Source of the DNA: Jeotgalibaca arthritidis
Lineage (GTDB): Bacteria > Bacillota > Bacilli > Lactobacillales > Aerococcaceae
Length of the DNA: 64,000 nucleotides
Assembly: GCF_011100465.1 (NCBI RefSeq)
Contig: NZ_CP049740.1
Coordinates: forward strand, 2,224,001-2,288,000
Reading direction: 5' to 3'
Of the stretch, positions 47,725 through 57,641 are shown in pieces (position 1 is the stretch's first letter; the number at the start of each line of letters is the position of its first letter). A program made the translations under genes and the position numbers. The notes under the pieces are model-generated. The model saw nothing but the letters and a program-made list of their open reading frames with translations, made no database searches and had not been told where the DNA came from.

Positions 47725-48117
47725 TTTAGAATAAAGGGCTTGTTTAGCTAATTCGTGCGCCCCTCTATTTTCTTTTTCACTAATCCATTTTAAATGAAAA
47801 TTTGAAAACTGTTGAAGAAGAGTGAATAGATCTTCTAGCAAATCTTTATATTTATCGTTAGATGTATAGTGCTTATCAATAGCATCAACTAACATCTTAC
47901 TATCCGAGTGGCAAAGAATCAGTTGTTCAGTTAATTCGTTTTCAATCAGCAGTTCTAAACTCTTTATTAGAGCAAGATATTCTGCTTGATGATTATCAAC
48001 ATAATTGGCTAGTTTCTGACCAATTTGTGTTTGCCTACCATTATTGATTAATAAAATACCAATTGATGAACATTGCTTTTTAGGATTGGAGCCACCATCA
48101 ATAAATAATCGTATCAC
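47722..48117 (-). CDS. RNase H-like (RNase HI family) protein
   Basis: A 131-residue RNase H-fold protein. The acidic catalytic positions are visible as Asp7 (FIDGGSN), Glu46 (NHQAEYLAL) and Asp72 (HSDSKMLVD). The fourth site reads NRGAHELA, with His in place of the usual Asp, a variant common in the reverse-transcriptase-like RNase H subgroup. Small proteins of this type in Bacillus (YpdQ/YpeP group) have little or unproven RNase H activity. The GTG at 48117 was chosen because GAGGTG precedes it by nine bases; another GTG four codons earlier overlaps that site. Confidence 0.8.
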   Translation of the reverse strand: MIRLFIDGGSNPKKQCSSIGILLINNGRQTQIGQKLANYVDNHQAEYLALIKSLELLIENELTEQLILCHSDSKMLVDAIDKHYTSNDKYKDLLEDLFTLLQQFSNFHLKWISEKENRGAHELAKQALYSK

Positions 48118-48137
48118 TTCAGTGACCACCTCTTATC

Positions 48138-48356
48138 TTAATCGTCAATGCCATTGATTACTCTCACTTGGGTTGCTTGCGGACCTCTGGAGCCTTCTAC
48201 TATAGTAAGAGACACCTCTTGACCTTCCTTTAATGTCTTAAAGCCATCATGATCAATGCCAGTAAAATGAACAAAAATATCACCTTTGTCATCAGCCAAA
48301 TCGATGAACCCGTAACCTTTTTCATTATCAAACCATTTCACAACTCCATAAGCCAT
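48138..48356 (-). CDS. Cold-shock domain protein
   Basis: A 72-residue single-stranded nucleic-acid-binding CSD protein. It has RNP1-type KGYGFI, VHFTGI (RNP2 region) and the end motif GPQATQVRV. It is slightly longer than CspA because of the insertion LADDKG before DIFVHF. AAGGGGG precedes the ATG. It lies 20 bp upstream of the RNase H-like gene. Confidence 0.93.
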   Translation of the reverse strand: MAYGVVKWFDNEKGYGFIDLADDKGDIFVHFTGIDHDGFKTLKEGQEVSLTIVEGSRGPQATQVRVINGIDD

Positions 48357-48454
48357 TGTAACATCCCCCTTTTCAATGAGAAAACCTTCAGCAATTCTGC
48401 TTATGAATTAATTATAAGCGTCATTGTAACCGCCGTCAACAATGCCAACTTTCT

Positions 48455-49378
48455 CTAGACACTTCCTAGTTGATTTAAACCTTCTTCAGCTAATTGAATG
48501 GCATCTCTTTCACTCGTGTTATAACCCAACATACTTTCAATCCAAGCATTTGGTGATGAAAAAGCTTGATTTTCAAAAGGATAATAGTAAGACAGGTGTA
48601 AAAATAAATTAGCTTCTAAAAATGATGCTGACTCTAAATCAATGTCTGTTTGAATTAATTCGATACAGTCTTGATAAAATGAAGTCTTTTCAATCGGTTT
48701 TAACTGCTCTATAGGATACGTCTCTATAAAAGATTCTTTCCTAATGGTTAGTGACCCTTCAAAAGATTGCTTAATCAATAACTGACAAATGTCAGTTTTA
48801 AATAAAGGATGGACCTTTTCAGATAACAATAATTGCTCGGCTATAGGAATAAGTGGTAACAACGGTAATTTCTCTAATTTTCTGAGTATTGAAAATTGCT
48901 TGTAAAGCGGTAAAATTTCAAACGACTTAAACTCAGCTACAATCGCTGCTATCTCTCTCTGTTTGTTCTCTTCCTCTTTCTTTTCAATCACTTGTAATTG
49001 ATAATCCAAAATATCAAATAAATGCTGATGATCACTGGAACGTGAACCTTCAATCATCCGTTGTTTAATTTGTTGCTTCGCTTGGTCAAAATGGCCAGCT
49101 TTAACAAGTAAGCTGACAAAGAGCATATCTTCTTCAGCTAGAGCATGGGAATCATACAAATAAGCTTTATAGTTTTTAAACAAATCAATGGCCTTTTGAT
49201 AGTCGGTTTGCTCTTCTAGCAAGCTAATAACAAAGTTAAATAGCTCATTGTCTATCTGGATTGATAAGGCTTTTTCAGCATAGTCAATAGTTGCTGTTAG
49301 ATCTGCACCTTCAAATGCTAAAAAAGCTTGCTGAACATAGGAATCAAAATTTCTTGGAAATTGAATCAAATCTGACAT
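48455..49378 (-). CDS. TPR-like helical repeat protein, function unknown
   Basis: A 307-residue protein made almost entirely of paired amphipathic helices. TPR-like units are seen (FLAFEGADLTATIDYAEKAL; LLEEQTDYQKAIDLFKNYK; LLVKAGHFDQAKQQIKQRM), then a long less regular helical part. There is no signal peptide or membrane segment, so it is probably a cytosolic scaffold. GGAGG precedes the ATG. It stands between csp and the fatty-acid operon. Confidence 0.75.
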   Translation of the reverse strand: MSDLIQFPRNFDSYVQQAFLAFEGADLTATIDYAEKALSIQIDNELFNFVISLLEEQTDYQKAIDLFKNYKAYLYDSHALAEEDMLFVSLLVKAGHFDQAKQQIKQRMIEGSRSSDHQHLFDILDYQLQVIEKKEEENKQREIAAIVAEFKSFEILPLYKQFSILRKLEKLPLLPLIPIAEQLLLSEKVHPLFKTDICQLLIKQSFEGSLTIRKESFIETYPIEQLKPIEKTSFYQDCIELIQTDIDLESASFLEANLFLHLSYYYPFENQAFSSPNAWIESMLGYNTSERDAIQLAEEGLNQLGSV

Positions 49379-49417
49379 GGCTATCCTCCTTTTTTTGTTA
49401 TATAGCTATACAATAAC

Positions 49418-49449
49418 AAAAAAAGCTCGCCGACTACAAGGTAGCCAGC
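49418..49449 (-). terminator. Terminator of the fatty-acid operon (after accA)
   Basis: A 9-bp stem with two G-T pairs (49429-49437 / 49441-49449) is followed by GAGC and seven T on the minus strand, 7 bp after the accA stop. Confidence 0.85.
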
Positions 49450-49455
49450 AAACTT

Positions 49456-50238
49456 TTAATATTTTCTAAATCGTTCTTGTCGTTGTTCAACGATGGTTTC
49501 TTTGTCCCATTGCTTCATTTCTCGAAGAGCTGCAGCAACTTCACCACGCATTTTCAACAAGACTTCATCTTTTTTGAGTTTAACTTTACGTCGTGTTTCT
49601 GGAATGATTTTGTCAATGACTTCCAGTTCAAGAAGGTCTGTTGGCGTTAACTTCATAATTTCAGCAGCTTCTTTACTACGAGAAGAATCTTTCCATAAAA
49701 TAGACGCAAACCCTTCTGGAGATAAGACGGAATACATAGCATTTTCCATCATCCATACCTTATTCCCCATAGCGAGCGCCAAAGCACCACCACTTCCTCC
49801 CTCTCCAATAAAGATTGAGAGAATCGGAACCGTTAGTTGAGACATCACTAATAAACTTTCAGCGATTGCTTCGCCAATTCCTCTGTCTTCGGACTCAACG
49901 TCACAAAAAGCACCAGATGTATTAATAAACGTCACAATCGGCCGATTAAATTTCTCAGCCTGCTTCATTAAGCGGATTGCCTTACGATAACCTTCAGAGT
50001 GTGGCGAACCAAAGTTACGGTAAACATTTTCTTTGATATCGCGACCTTTTTGAGTACCAATAACGGTAACAGCTGATCCATCTAAGAGACCAACCCCTCC
50101 AATAATAGCAGGATCATCACCAAATCGACGATCGCCATGCATTTCAAAGAAGTTATCAAATAGTTGTTCCGCAAACTCTTTGGTTGTTAAGCGCTCCACA
50201 CTTCGGGCGTTTTTTACAATTTCATTTGCTTCAGTCAT
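49456..50238 (-). CDS. accA: Acetyl-CoA carboxylase carboxyltransferase alpha subunit
   Basis: A 260-residue subunit that, with AccD, moves the carboxyl group from carboxybiotin to acetyl-CoA. The oxyanion-hole region GEGGSGGALALAMGN and VLSPEGFASILWKD are present. It is shorter at the N-terminus than E. coli AccA, as is usual in Lactobacillales. The ATG overlaps the accD stop by 8 bp. It is the last gene of the fab-acc operon. Confidence 0.96.
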   Translation of the reverse strand: MTEANEIVKNARSVERLTTKEFAEQLFDNFFEMHGDRRFGDDPAIIGGVGLLDGSAVTVIGTQKGRDIKENVYRNFGSPHSEGYRKAIRLMKQAEKFNRPIVTFINTSGAFCDVESEDRGIGEAIAESLLVMSQLTVPILSIFIGEGGSGGALALAMGNKVWMMENAMYSVLSPEGFASILWKDSSRSKEAAEIMKLTPTDLLELEVIDKIIPETRRKVKLKKDEVLLKMRGEVAAALREMKQWDKETIVEQRQERFRKY

Positions 50239-51103
50239 GTTGTACCCTCATTTCTTCGTTACTGTGAATGGCTAATAAAAAGCCAAGCTCTGAACGGAGT
50301 TCTTTTCGAGGAACAATATGGTCGATAAAGCCTTTTTCTAAGACATGCTCTGCTGTCTGGAAACCTTCTGGCAGAGATGCTTTGATTGTTTGCTCAATCA
50401 CACGTTTACCAGCGAAACCAACTGTTGCTCCAGGTTCAGCTAAAATAATATCACCTTGTTGAGCAAAACTTGCGGTTACACCACCCGTTGTTGGATCCGT
50501 TAAGACTGTTATATACAACAAGCCTGCTTTACTATGATTTGCTACAGCTGTGCTGACTTTCGCCATCTGCATCAAGGATAGAATCCCTTCCTGCATACGG
50601 GCACCACCAGATGCTGTGAAGACAATAATCGGTAATTGAGAGTCTAATGCGCGTTCAAAAGCGCGCGTTAATTTCTCACCGACGTTCTTACCCATACTCC
50701 CCATAAAGAAGTTGGAGTCCATCACACATAAAACCGTTGATTGTCCTTTAATAACAGCTCGACCCGTCACAACTGCTTCGTCGATTTGAGCTTTTTCTTT
50801 TGTCGCCTTAATTTTATCTTCATAACCAGGAAAGTCTAGAGGGTTTTCAACTGGCATCACTGCGTCCCATTCTTCAAATGAGCCATCATCTACAATCAGT
50901 TGAATCCTTTCTTCAGATGAAATTCTAAAGTTATACTGGCAATGAGGACAAATTTTTTCTGTTCCTAAGTCCTTGCTGTAAATGGTTTTTTTACAATTTG
51001 GACATTTTTCCCAGAGACCTTCCGGCACGACCGGCTTTTGAACCTCCTCTTGAAGAGTGGCTGGTTCTAAAGATATGTATGGACGTTTTCGAAATAGTTT
51101 CAT
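50231..51103 (-). CDS. accD: Acetyl-CoA carboxylase carboxyltransferase beta subunit
   Basis: A 290-residue partner of AccA. The N-terminal four-cysteine zinc ribbon (CPNC near 34, CPHC near 53) and the crotonase-fold core (FTASGGARMQEGILSLMQM, DPTTGGVTASFA) are intact. It lies 40 bp after accC and overlaps accA. Confidence 0.97.
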   Translation of the reverse strand: MKLFRKRPYISLEPATLQEEVQKPVVPEGLWEKCPNCKKTIYSKDLGTEKICPHCQYNFRISSEERIQLIVDDGSFEEWDAVMPVENPLDFPGYEDKIKATKEKAQIDEAVVTGRAVIKGQSTVLCVMDSNFFMGSMGKNVGEKLTRAFERALDSQLPIIVFTASGGARMQEGILSLMQMAKVSTAVANHSKAGLLYITVLTDPTTGGVTASFAQQGDIILAEPGATVGFAGKRVIEQTIKASLPEGFQTAEHVLEKGFIDHIVPRKELRSELGFLLAIHSNEEMRVQHD

Positions 51104-51143
51104 TTCCTCACCTCTTGCCTCTTAAATTATCTTCTCAATTGGA

Positions 51144-52514
51144 TTAATCATGTTGAGAAGGTTGCCAATGTTGTAAAAAGGATGCTTGTAAATAATCGGT
51201 ATCAAAATCACCTGAAACAAAACGCTCATCCTCCAAAATTGCTTCTTGGAAATATTGATTGGTTTCAACACCATGGATGACTAGCTCTTGTAGCGCACGT
51301 TTCATTTTTGCAATGGCTTCTTCACGATTTTCACCTTTTGTTACGATTTTGGCAATCATTGAATCGTAGAACGGAGGAATCTGATAACCACCGTACATCG
51401 CACTTTCTACCCTTAAGCCGTTTCCACCACTTGGTAAAAAGAGATAATCGATTGTACCAGATGATGGACGGAATCCTTCAGCTGGATTTTCTGCATTAAT
51501 TCGGCATTCGATGGTATGTCCTGTCAACGTCACATCTTCTTGTTGGATCGCCATTGGTAAGCCACTTGCGATTCGAAGTTGTTCTTTGACAATATCAATC
51601 CCTGTTGCCATTTCTGTTACAGGGTGCTCTACTTGAATACGGGTATTCATTTCCATAAAGTAGAATTTTTCATCTGTATCGACTAAAAACTCAATCGTTC
51701 CAGCATTAACGTAACCCACATGTTGAGCAGCTCGAACAGCCGTTTCGCCCATTTCTTGACGTGTTTGGTCAGAAATATAAGTGGACGGTGACTCCTCAAG
51801 AACCTTTTGGTGATTACGTTGTAATGAACAATCACGTTCACCTAAGTGAATAACGTTACCATGCTCATCTGCTAAAATTTGAACTTCAATATGGCGAGCA
51901 GGAGTGATAATTTTTTCAATATACATCCGGTCGTCACCAAAAGCTGCTTTAGCCTCTGCTTTAGCTTGAGAAAAGAGCGCTTGAAGTTCTGCTTCAGCCA
52001 TAACCTTACGCATACCCTTACCACCACCACCAGCTGCAGCTTTTAGAATAACAGGATAACCTAATTCTTTGGCTTTTTCAGCAGCTTGTTGATGTGTTTC
52101 AATGTAGTCTTTACTACCTGGAATAACAGGTACCGAAGCTTCAATCATGGCATTTCGTGCGTTTGATTTGTTTCCCATTAAATCAATCGTCTCTGCTTTA
52201 GGTCCGATAAATTTAATATTCATTTCTTCACACATTGTTGCAAAAATACTATTTTCGGATAAGAAACCAAATCCTGGATGGATGGCTTGTGCGCCCGTGA
52301 CAACAGCAGCACTTAAGATGCTGGTCATATTCAAGTAAGAGTCACTTGCTCGAGCAGGACCAATACAGATGGCCTCTGTTGCGAGTTGGGTATGCAATGC
52401 CTCACGGTCTGCCTCAGAGTAGACAGCAACCGTCTGGATTTCCATTTCGTGGCACGCTCGAATAATTCGAACGGCGATTTCCCCCCGATTAGCTATCAAT
52501 ACTTTTTTTAGCAT
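51144..52514 (-). CDS. accC: Biotin carboxylase subunit of acetyl-CoA carboxylase
   Basis: A 456-residue ATP-grasp enzyme that carboxylates the biotin on AccB. ANRGEIAVRIIRA at the start, the glycine-rich AAGGGGKGMRKV (about 160-171), EMNTRIQVEHPVTE (about 287-300) and RINAENP are all present. It starts 3 bp after the fabZ stop. Confidence 0.98.
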   Translation of the reverse strand: MLKKVLIANRGEIAVRIIRACHEMEIQTVAVYSEADREALHTQLATEAICIGPARASDSYLNMTSILSAAVVTGAQAIHPGFGFLSENSIFATMCEEMNIKFIGPKAETIDLMGNKSNARNAMIEASVPVIPGSKDYIETHQQAAEKAKELGYPVILKAAAGGGGKGMRKVMAEAELQALFSQAKAEAKAAFGDDRMYIEKIITPARHIEVQILADEHGNVIHLGERDCSLQRNHQKVLEESPSTYISDQTRQEMGETAVRAAQHVGYVNAGTIEFLVDTDEKFYFMEMNTRIQVEHPVTEMATGIDIVKEQLRIASGLPMAIQQEDVTLTGHTIECRINAENPAEGFRPSSGTIDYLFLPSGGNGLRVESAMYGGYQIPPFYDSMIAKIVTKGENREEAIAKMKRALQELVIHGVETNQYFQEAILEDERFVSGDFDTDYLQASFLQHWQPSQHD

Positions 52515-52517
52515 GGT

Positions 52518-52949
52518 TTATCTCCCAATAATAAATGTCATTTCAACTTCACAAACTTTTTTATCGCCAACAAATGCTTGGCCATAACCAATACCAGCGT
52601 ATTTTTTAAGTTTAACGATGTCAACTTGTAAACGCAACACATCACCAGGAACTACTTTTTGGCGGAATTTAACTTTGTTTAATCCACCTAAGTAAGCTGT
52701 TTGTCCTTCAAATTCATCCAATTTCAACAATGGAATTGATCCCGCTTGTGCCAAAGCTTCAACAATTAAAACACCTGGCATAACTGGCTCGCCTGGGAAA
52801 TGTCCTTGGAAGAATGGTTCGTTGATTGTTACGTTTTTATAACAAACGATATGCTCTCCAGGTGTTAATTCTTCAACTTTATCGATAAAAAAGATCGGGT
52901 AACGGTTAGGAATGATATCCATAACTTCTTGTGCACTTAATAAGCTCAT
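52518..52949 (-). CDS. fabZ: 3-hydroxyacyl-ACP dehydratase FabZ
   Basis: A 143-residue hot-dog-fold dehydratase. The catalytic His is in [20 protein letters not shown] (about 49-68), which also supplies the Glu. It is the only dehydratase in the operon, and no FabA-type or FabM isomerase gene is adjacent. Confidence 0.97.
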   Translation of the reverse strand: MSLLSAQEVMDIIPNRYPIFFIDKVEELTPGEHIVCYKNVTINEPFFQGHFPGEPVMPGVLIVEALAQAGSIPLLKLDEFEGQTAYLGGLNKVKFRQKVVPGDVLRLQVDIVKLKKYAGIGYGQAFVGDKKVCEVEMTFIIGR

Positions 52950-52966
52950 TTATAATTCTCCTCTTC

Positions 52967-53434
52967 TTAGACAATACGGAATAATGGTTGGTTGTATTCA
53001 ACAATTGATTCGTTTTCTACAAGAATTTCAACCACTTTACCAGTGTATTCTGATTTAATTTCGTTCATAATTTTCATTGCTTCAACTAAGCAGACAACTT
53101 GGCCTTCACTCACTTGATCTCCCTCAGAAACATATGCATCTGACTCAGGATTTGCTTGTAAGTATACGACACCTACGATTGGAGAAGTAATCACTTTTCC
53201 TTCTTTAGCTGCAACAACTGTTGATTCTGTATTGACAACAACCGTTTCTTGTTTAGGAGCAACTTGCTCTGTAGCAGTTGTTTCTACTTTTGTTTCAATG
53301 ACTGCTTCTTTAGAAAATGAAGGTGTTGTATTTTTTGATAAGCGTAGCGCTGTACCGTCTTGAACATATTCAAATTCTGTTAAAGATGAGTCATCAATTA
53401 AGGAAACAAGCTCTTTAATATTTTCGAATTCCAC
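52967..53434 (-). CDS. accB: Biotin carboxyl carrier protein of acetyl-CoA carboxylase
   Basis: A 155-residue carrier. An N-terminal region is followed by a flexible Thr/Ala/Val-rich linker (about 40-78) and the biotinyl domain, whose Lys121 in VEAMKIMNEI is biotinylated. The frame extends five codons further, but the GTG at 53434 overlaps the fabF stop as TAGTG and has GGAGG seven bases upstream. Confidence 0.96.
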   Translation of the reverse strand: MEFENIKELVSLIDDSSLTEFEYVQDGTALRLSKNTTPSFSKEAVIETKVETTATEQVAPKQETVVVNTESTVVAAKEGKVITSPIVGVVYLQANPESDAYVSEGDQVSEGQVVCLVEAMKIMNEIKSEYTGKVVEILVENESIVEYNQPLFRIV

Positions 53435-54675
53435 TACGCTTCCTCCCATTTCTTAAAGCATAAAACGGCATTGTGACCGCCGAAACCAAGTGAGTTATTT
53501 AAGGCATAACGTACTTCTTTCGCGCGTCCTGTATTAGCAATATAGTCTAAGTCACAATTTTCATCTTGTTCTTTCAAGCCAATAGTTGGTGGTAGGAAAT
53601 CATCTTGGATTGCTTTAACACAAACAACAGATTCGATTCCGCCAGCTGCACCTAATAAGTGACCTGTCATGCTTTTCGAGCTTGAGATAGCAACTTTAGC
53701 AGCAGCTTCTTCACCTAAAGCATATTTAATTGCTTTTGTTTCAGATGAATCATTTGCCGGTGTGCTTGTTCCATGAGCATTGATATAATCAATATCCATA
53801 GCTGTAATACCAGCATCTTCAATTGCCATTTTCATTGCTGTTCCTGCACCACTACCATCAACAGATGGAGCTGTCATATGATAAGCATCTGAGTTGCTAC
53901 CATAACCAACAACCTCTGCCAAAATAGTTGCGCCACGTTTTTGAGCATGTTCTAAACTTTCTAGAAGAAGAACTCCTGCTCCTTCACCCATAACAAAGCC
54001 ATTACGCTCTTTGTCAAATGGAATTGATGCGCGGTCTGGATCAGTACTTTCAGATAAAGCTGTTAGAGCAGCAAATCCTGCAATACCAATTTCACAAATC
54101 GTTCCTTCTGATCCACCTGCTAAGATAAGATCCGAGTAACCGTGTTTAATGTTGCGGTAAGCTTCACCAATTGAGTTTGTTGCTGATGCACACGCTGTAA
54201 CGATATCTAAGCTGATTCCTTTAGCGCCTACTTTAATTGATGTATTACCAGCAGCCATGTTACCAATTGTCATTGGTACGAACATTGGTGGTACACGTTT
54301 TGGTCCCTTGTTATGCATTTTAATAATGCCTGATTCCATCTCATTTAATCCGCCGATACCAGATCCAATAATAACACCAAAACGATTAGCATCGATTTCT
54401 TCAACATTCAACTTTGCATCTTCTACTGCTTGAACAGCAGCTGCAACGGCATATTGTGAGTATAGATCCATACGTTTGAATTCTTTACGGTCCATATATA
54501 ATTTAGGATCGAAATCTTTCACTTCAGCTGCTACAGAAATCCCTGTTTCTGATGCATCAAATCTTGTAATTGGTGCGATACCATTTTTACCATTCTTAAT
54601 ACCATCCCAGAATGCTTCTACCGTATTTCCTAATGGCGTAATTGCGCCCATACCTGTAATTACTACGCGATTCAT
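53434..54675 (-). CDS. fabF: 3-oxoacyl-ACP synthase II
   Basis: A 413-residue elongating condensing enzyme. The catalytic triad is complete: Cys162 (TACASATNS), His301 (NAHGTSTPAND) and His339 (MTGHLLGAAG), with Lys334. It lies 11 bp after fabG and is coupled to accB by a one-base overlap. Confidence 0.98.
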   Translation of the reverse strand: MNRVVITGMGAITPLGNTVEAFWDGIKNGKNGIAPITRFDASETGISVAAEVKDFDPKLYMDRKEFKRMDLYSQYAVAAAVQAVEDAKLNVEEIDANRFGVIIGSGIGGLNEMESGIIKMHNKGPKRVPPMFVPMTIGNMAAGNTSIKVGAKGISLDIVTACASATNSIGEAYRNIKHGYSDLILAGGSEGTICEIGIAGFAALTALSESTDPDRASIPFDKERNGFVMGEGAGVLLLESLEHAQKRGATILAEVVGYGSNSDAYHMTAPSVDGSGAGTAMKMAIEDAGITAMDIDYINAHGTSTPANDSSETKAIKYALGEEAAAKVAISSSKSMTGHLLGAAGGIESVVCVKAIQDDFLPPTIGLKEQDENCDLDYIANTGRAKEVRYALNNSLGFGGHNAVLCFKKWEEA

Positions 54676-54686
54676 ATGCTTCCTCC

Positions 54687-55418
54687 TTACATGTACATGC
54701 CGCCATTCACACGAATGGTTTGGCCCGTAATATAGTCACTCTTACTTAAAAAGACAGCAGCTTCTGCAATATCTTTTGTTTTTCCAAATTTTTTCAATGG
54801 AATTTGTTCTAGCATAGCTTTTTGATTTTTCTCAGAAAGCGCAGCTGTCATATCTGTTTCAATAAAACCAGGTGTAATAGCATTACACGTAATCCCTCTT
54901 GATGCCGCTTCACGAGCAACAGATTTTGTTAAACCAATAATACCAGCTTTACTTGCCGCATAATTAGCTTGACCTGGGTTACCTGTTTCACCGACAACAC
55001 TTGAAATATTAATAATTGATCCAGAACGTTGTTTCAACATGATTGGTAATGCATGACGAATGGTATTAAAAGAGCCTTTTAAGTTGACTTGGTAAGTCAC
55101 ATCAAAGTCTTCTTCATCCATACGCATTAATAATTTATCTCTATTAATTCCGGCATTGTTAACTAATACATCAACACTTCCGAAAATCTCTTTTGTTTTC
55201 TCAATAATTGTTTTTGCTACTTCAAAGTCGCTAATATCGCCAAGAATCGTTTCAACTTTTACACCAAAAGCGGTTAGTTTCTGAATCATATCATCTGAAA
55301 TTGGTTTTCTAGCGTTTAAAACAATGTTCGCACCTTGTTTTGCAAACTCTTCAGCAATTGCTTCGCCAATCCCACGGGAACTACCTGTTACAACAACCGT
55401 TTTTCCTTTTAAATCCAA
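54687..55418 (-). CDS. fabG: 3-oxoacyl-ACP reductase
   Basis: A 243-residue SDR-family NADPH reductase. The Rossmann motif TGSSRGIG (11-18), NNAG (87-90) and the active site Ser139 or 140, Tyr153 and Lys157 (YAASK) are present, with the N-terminal Asn in VNLKG. It is between fabD and fabF. Confidence 0.97.
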   Translation of the reverse strand: MDLKGKTVVVTGSSRGIGEAIAEEFAKQGANIVLNARKPISDDMIQKLTAFGVKVETILGDISDFEVAKTIIEKTKEIFGSVDVLVNNAGINRDKLLMRMDEEDFDVTYQVNLKGSFNTIRHALPIMLKQRSGSIINISSVVGETGNPGQANYAASKAGIIGLTKSVAREAASRGITCNAITPGFIETDMTAALSEKNQKAMLEQIPLKKFGKTKDIAEAAVFLSKSDYITGQTIRVNGGMYM

Positions 55419-55445
55419 GTGATTTCCTCATTTCTTTACTCGATA

Positions 55446-56372
55446 TTAAGCGTTTAGTCCTTCAAGTGTGTTTTGTAAGGAAGCTAAATCCTCCACATTA
55501 TAAACAGTGACTTGCTTATCGATTTTTTTAATAAACTTACTTAATGTTTTTCCGGGACCAACTTCAACAAATGTATCGACACCCATTGAAATCATTTTTT
55601 GAACGGCATCTTCCCATTTAACCGCTGATTCAACTTGTTTTTCTAATAAGTATGGGATTTGATCCCCAGTCATGACATCTGCCATGGTATTGCCAATAAC
55701 GGGCAAGTTTGGCTCGTTAATGGTTAAATCTTTTAACAGTTCAGCTAGCTTAATAGCAGCTGGATGTAATAAGGCAGTATGGAATGGGCCACTCACTTGA
55801 AGTGGAATCATTCGACGCACACCTTTTTCTTCTAATAAAGCAACGGCTTTATCTACCCCTTCAACTTCGCCACCAATCACAATTTGTGTTGGCATATTAT
55901 AGTTGGCAGGTGCTACATAAGCTGTTTCAGAAGCTTGTCGACAAACGTCTTCTATAATTTCACGATCAGTATTCATGACAGCAACCATTTTACCAGTACC
56001 GGTTGGTGCTGCTTCAGTCATAAATTTGCCGCGTTTAGCAACCAATTTCAACCCCTCATTAAAAGAAAAAGCATTGGCTTTCACCAGTGCTGTATATTCT
56101 CCAAGGCTCAATCCGGCAAGATGTGTCGGTTGGATACCTTCTGAAGCAAGAAGTTGATCGATCGCATAACTAACGGTCAGAATTGCTGGTTGCGTGTATT
56201 CAGTTAAATGGAGGTTTTCATTTTCTTCAAAGCAAAGATCAGCCATATCATAGCCAAGAACTTCACTTGCTTGTTGAAAAACAGAGCGGACAATTTCATA
56301 ATTATCATACAGCTCTTTACCCATACCAAAATACTGAGCACCTTGACCACTGTAAACAAATGCCAGTGACAT
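55446..56372 (-). CDS. fabD: Malonyl-CoA:ACP transacylase
   Basis: A 308-residue acyltransferase loading malonyl groups onto ACP. Active-site Ser89 is in GLSLGEYTAL and His198 in SGPFHTALL. The N-terminal FVYSGQGAQYFGMGKEL is typical. It lies 18 bp after fabK. Confidence 0.97.
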   Translation of the reverse strand: MSLAFVYSGQGAQYFGMGKELYDNYEIVRSVFQQASEVLGYDMADLCFEENENLHLTEYTQPAILTVSYAIDQLLASEGIQPTHLAGLSLGEYTALVKANAFSFNEGLKLVAKRGKFMTEAAPTGTGKMVAVMNTDREIIEDVCRQASETAYVAPANYNMPTQIVIGGEVEGVDKAVALLEEKGVRRMIPLQVSGPFHTALLHPAAIKLAELLKDLTINEPNLPVIGNTMADVMTGDQIPYLLEKQVESAVKWEDAVQKMISMGVDTFVEVGPGKTLSKFIKKIDKQVTVYNVEDLASLQNTLEGLNA

Positions 56373-56390
56373 ATCTTCACCTCAGTTTTT

Positions 56391-57347
56391 TTATGACCAC
56401 AGACCTGCTTGCTTTGAGATAGAATCTCGACAGCCAGTCATGTAGTCTTCGATGATTTCCTTACATGTTTCTTCTTTTTTAATTAGACCAGCAATTTGTC
56501 CAGCCATCATTGAACCACTGTTTTTATCGCCATCAACAACGGCACGTTTTAAAGCACCCTCTGCTAATTTCTCTAAGCGTTCAAAGTTTGGATGTTCTTT
56601 ACTAGTTTCTTCTTTTTCTGCTTGTAAATATTCACGAGTTAGTTTGTTGCGTAATACACGCACAGGATGGCCAGTAATTTGACCAGTCACAACTGTATCG
56701 ATATCTTTAGCTTTTATAATGGATTGTTTAAAGTTAGCATGGGCGTTTGATTCATGAGCAACAACAAAACGTGTCCCTACTTGAATACCAGCAGCTCCTA
56801 GCATAAGTGCCGCTGCCATCCCTCTACCATCACCGATTCCGCCGGCAGCAATAACTGGCACACTGACAGCGTCAACCACTTGAGGCAATAAAGCCATGGT
56901 TGTTGCCTTCCCAATATGTCCGCCTGCTTCCATACCTTCAACGATAATCGCATCTGCACCTTCTTTTTCCATACGTCTAGCCAGGGCAACAGAAGCGACT
57001 ACTGGAATAACACTTATTCCAGCAGCCTTAAACTTGTCCATGTATTTACCTGGACTTCCAGCGCCAGTTGTAACAACTTTTACACCAGAAGCACATACTG
57101 CATCAACGACTTCTTCAACGTGTTGGTTTAATAACATAATGTTTACACCAAATGGTCGATTAGTCTTTGCTTTCATGTCAGCAATCTTGTGGTTGACAAC
57201 ATCTACGGTATCATGACCCGTTCCAATTAAACCAAGGCCACCGGCGTTAGAAACTGCACTTGCTAGATCAGCATCGGCAACCCATGCCATTGCACCTTGT
57301 ACGATTGGATAGTCAATCCCCAACATTTCACATAAAACAGATTTCAT
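56391..57347 (-). CDS. fabK: FMN-dependent enoyl-ACP reductase II
   Basis: A 318-residue TIM-barrel flavoprotein that completes each elongation cycle. It replaces FabI and makes the cell insensitive to FabI inhibitors such as triclosan. YPIVQGAMAWVADADLA, GGLGLIGTG, VEGMEAGGHIG and PVIAAGGIGDGRGMAAALMLGA are the family motifs. I chose the ATG at 57347; a GTG four codons earlier is also open. The ribosome binding site is weak. It follows acpP. Confidence 0.96.
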   Translation of the reverse strand: MKSVLCEMLGIDYPIVQGAMAWVADADLASAVSNAGGLGLIGTGHDTVDVVNHKIADMKAKTNRPFGVNIMLLNQHVEEVVDAVCASGVKVVTTGAGSPGKYMDKFKAAGISVIPVVASVALARRMEKEGADAIIVEGMEAGGHIGKATTMALLPQVVDAVSVPVIAAGGIGDGRGMAAALMLGAAGIQVGTRFVVAHESNAHANFKQSIIKAKDIDTVVTGQITGHPVRVLRNKLTREYLQAEKEETSKEHPNFERLEKLAEGALKRAVVDGDKNSGSMMAGQIAGLIKKEETCKEIIEDYMTGCRDSISKQAGLWS

Positions 57348-57375
57348 ACATGAGCCCACTTTCTTCTTTAAAAAA

Positions 57376-57600
57376 TTATGCTAATTGTGCATCAACATAT
57401 TTTACTAAGTCTTCTACAGTGTTGATTCCTTCGTCGCTTTCGATTTTAATATCAAATTCATCTTCGATATCGTTGATGATTTGGAATAAGTCTAAGCTGT
57501 CTGCGTCTAAATCTTCACGGAAGTTAGTTGTTAATGTTACTTCTGCTTCATCTTTGTCCAATTGGTCTACAATAATTGCTTGAATTTTTTCGAATGTCAT
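57376..57600 (-). CDS. acpP: Acyl carrier protein
   Basis: A 74-residue acidic four-helix carrier. The phosphopantetheine Ser35 lies in DADSLDLFQ, and the recognition helix is [12 protein letters not shown]. The ATG at 57600 has GGAGG eight bases upstream; the frame is open five codons more. It is between fabH and fabK. Confidence 0.97.
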   Translation of the reverse strand: MTFEKIQAIIVDQLDKDEAEVTLTTNFREDLDADSLDLFQIINDIEDEFDIKIESDEGINTVEDLVKYVDAQLA

Positions 57601-57641
57601 TTTATATTCCTCCAAATTTTAAGTGCATTTTTTTATTTTTT

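Noticed and set aside
47722-48117. Inactive RNase H because His replaces the last catalytic Asp
   Set aside because: The N-x-x-A-H-x-L-A form is common in a large RNase H-like subgroup, so loss of activity cannot be claimed.
56896-57216. Plus-strand ORF of 106 residues inside fabK
   Set aside because: It is a shadow of fabK, which has full family motifs on the other strand.
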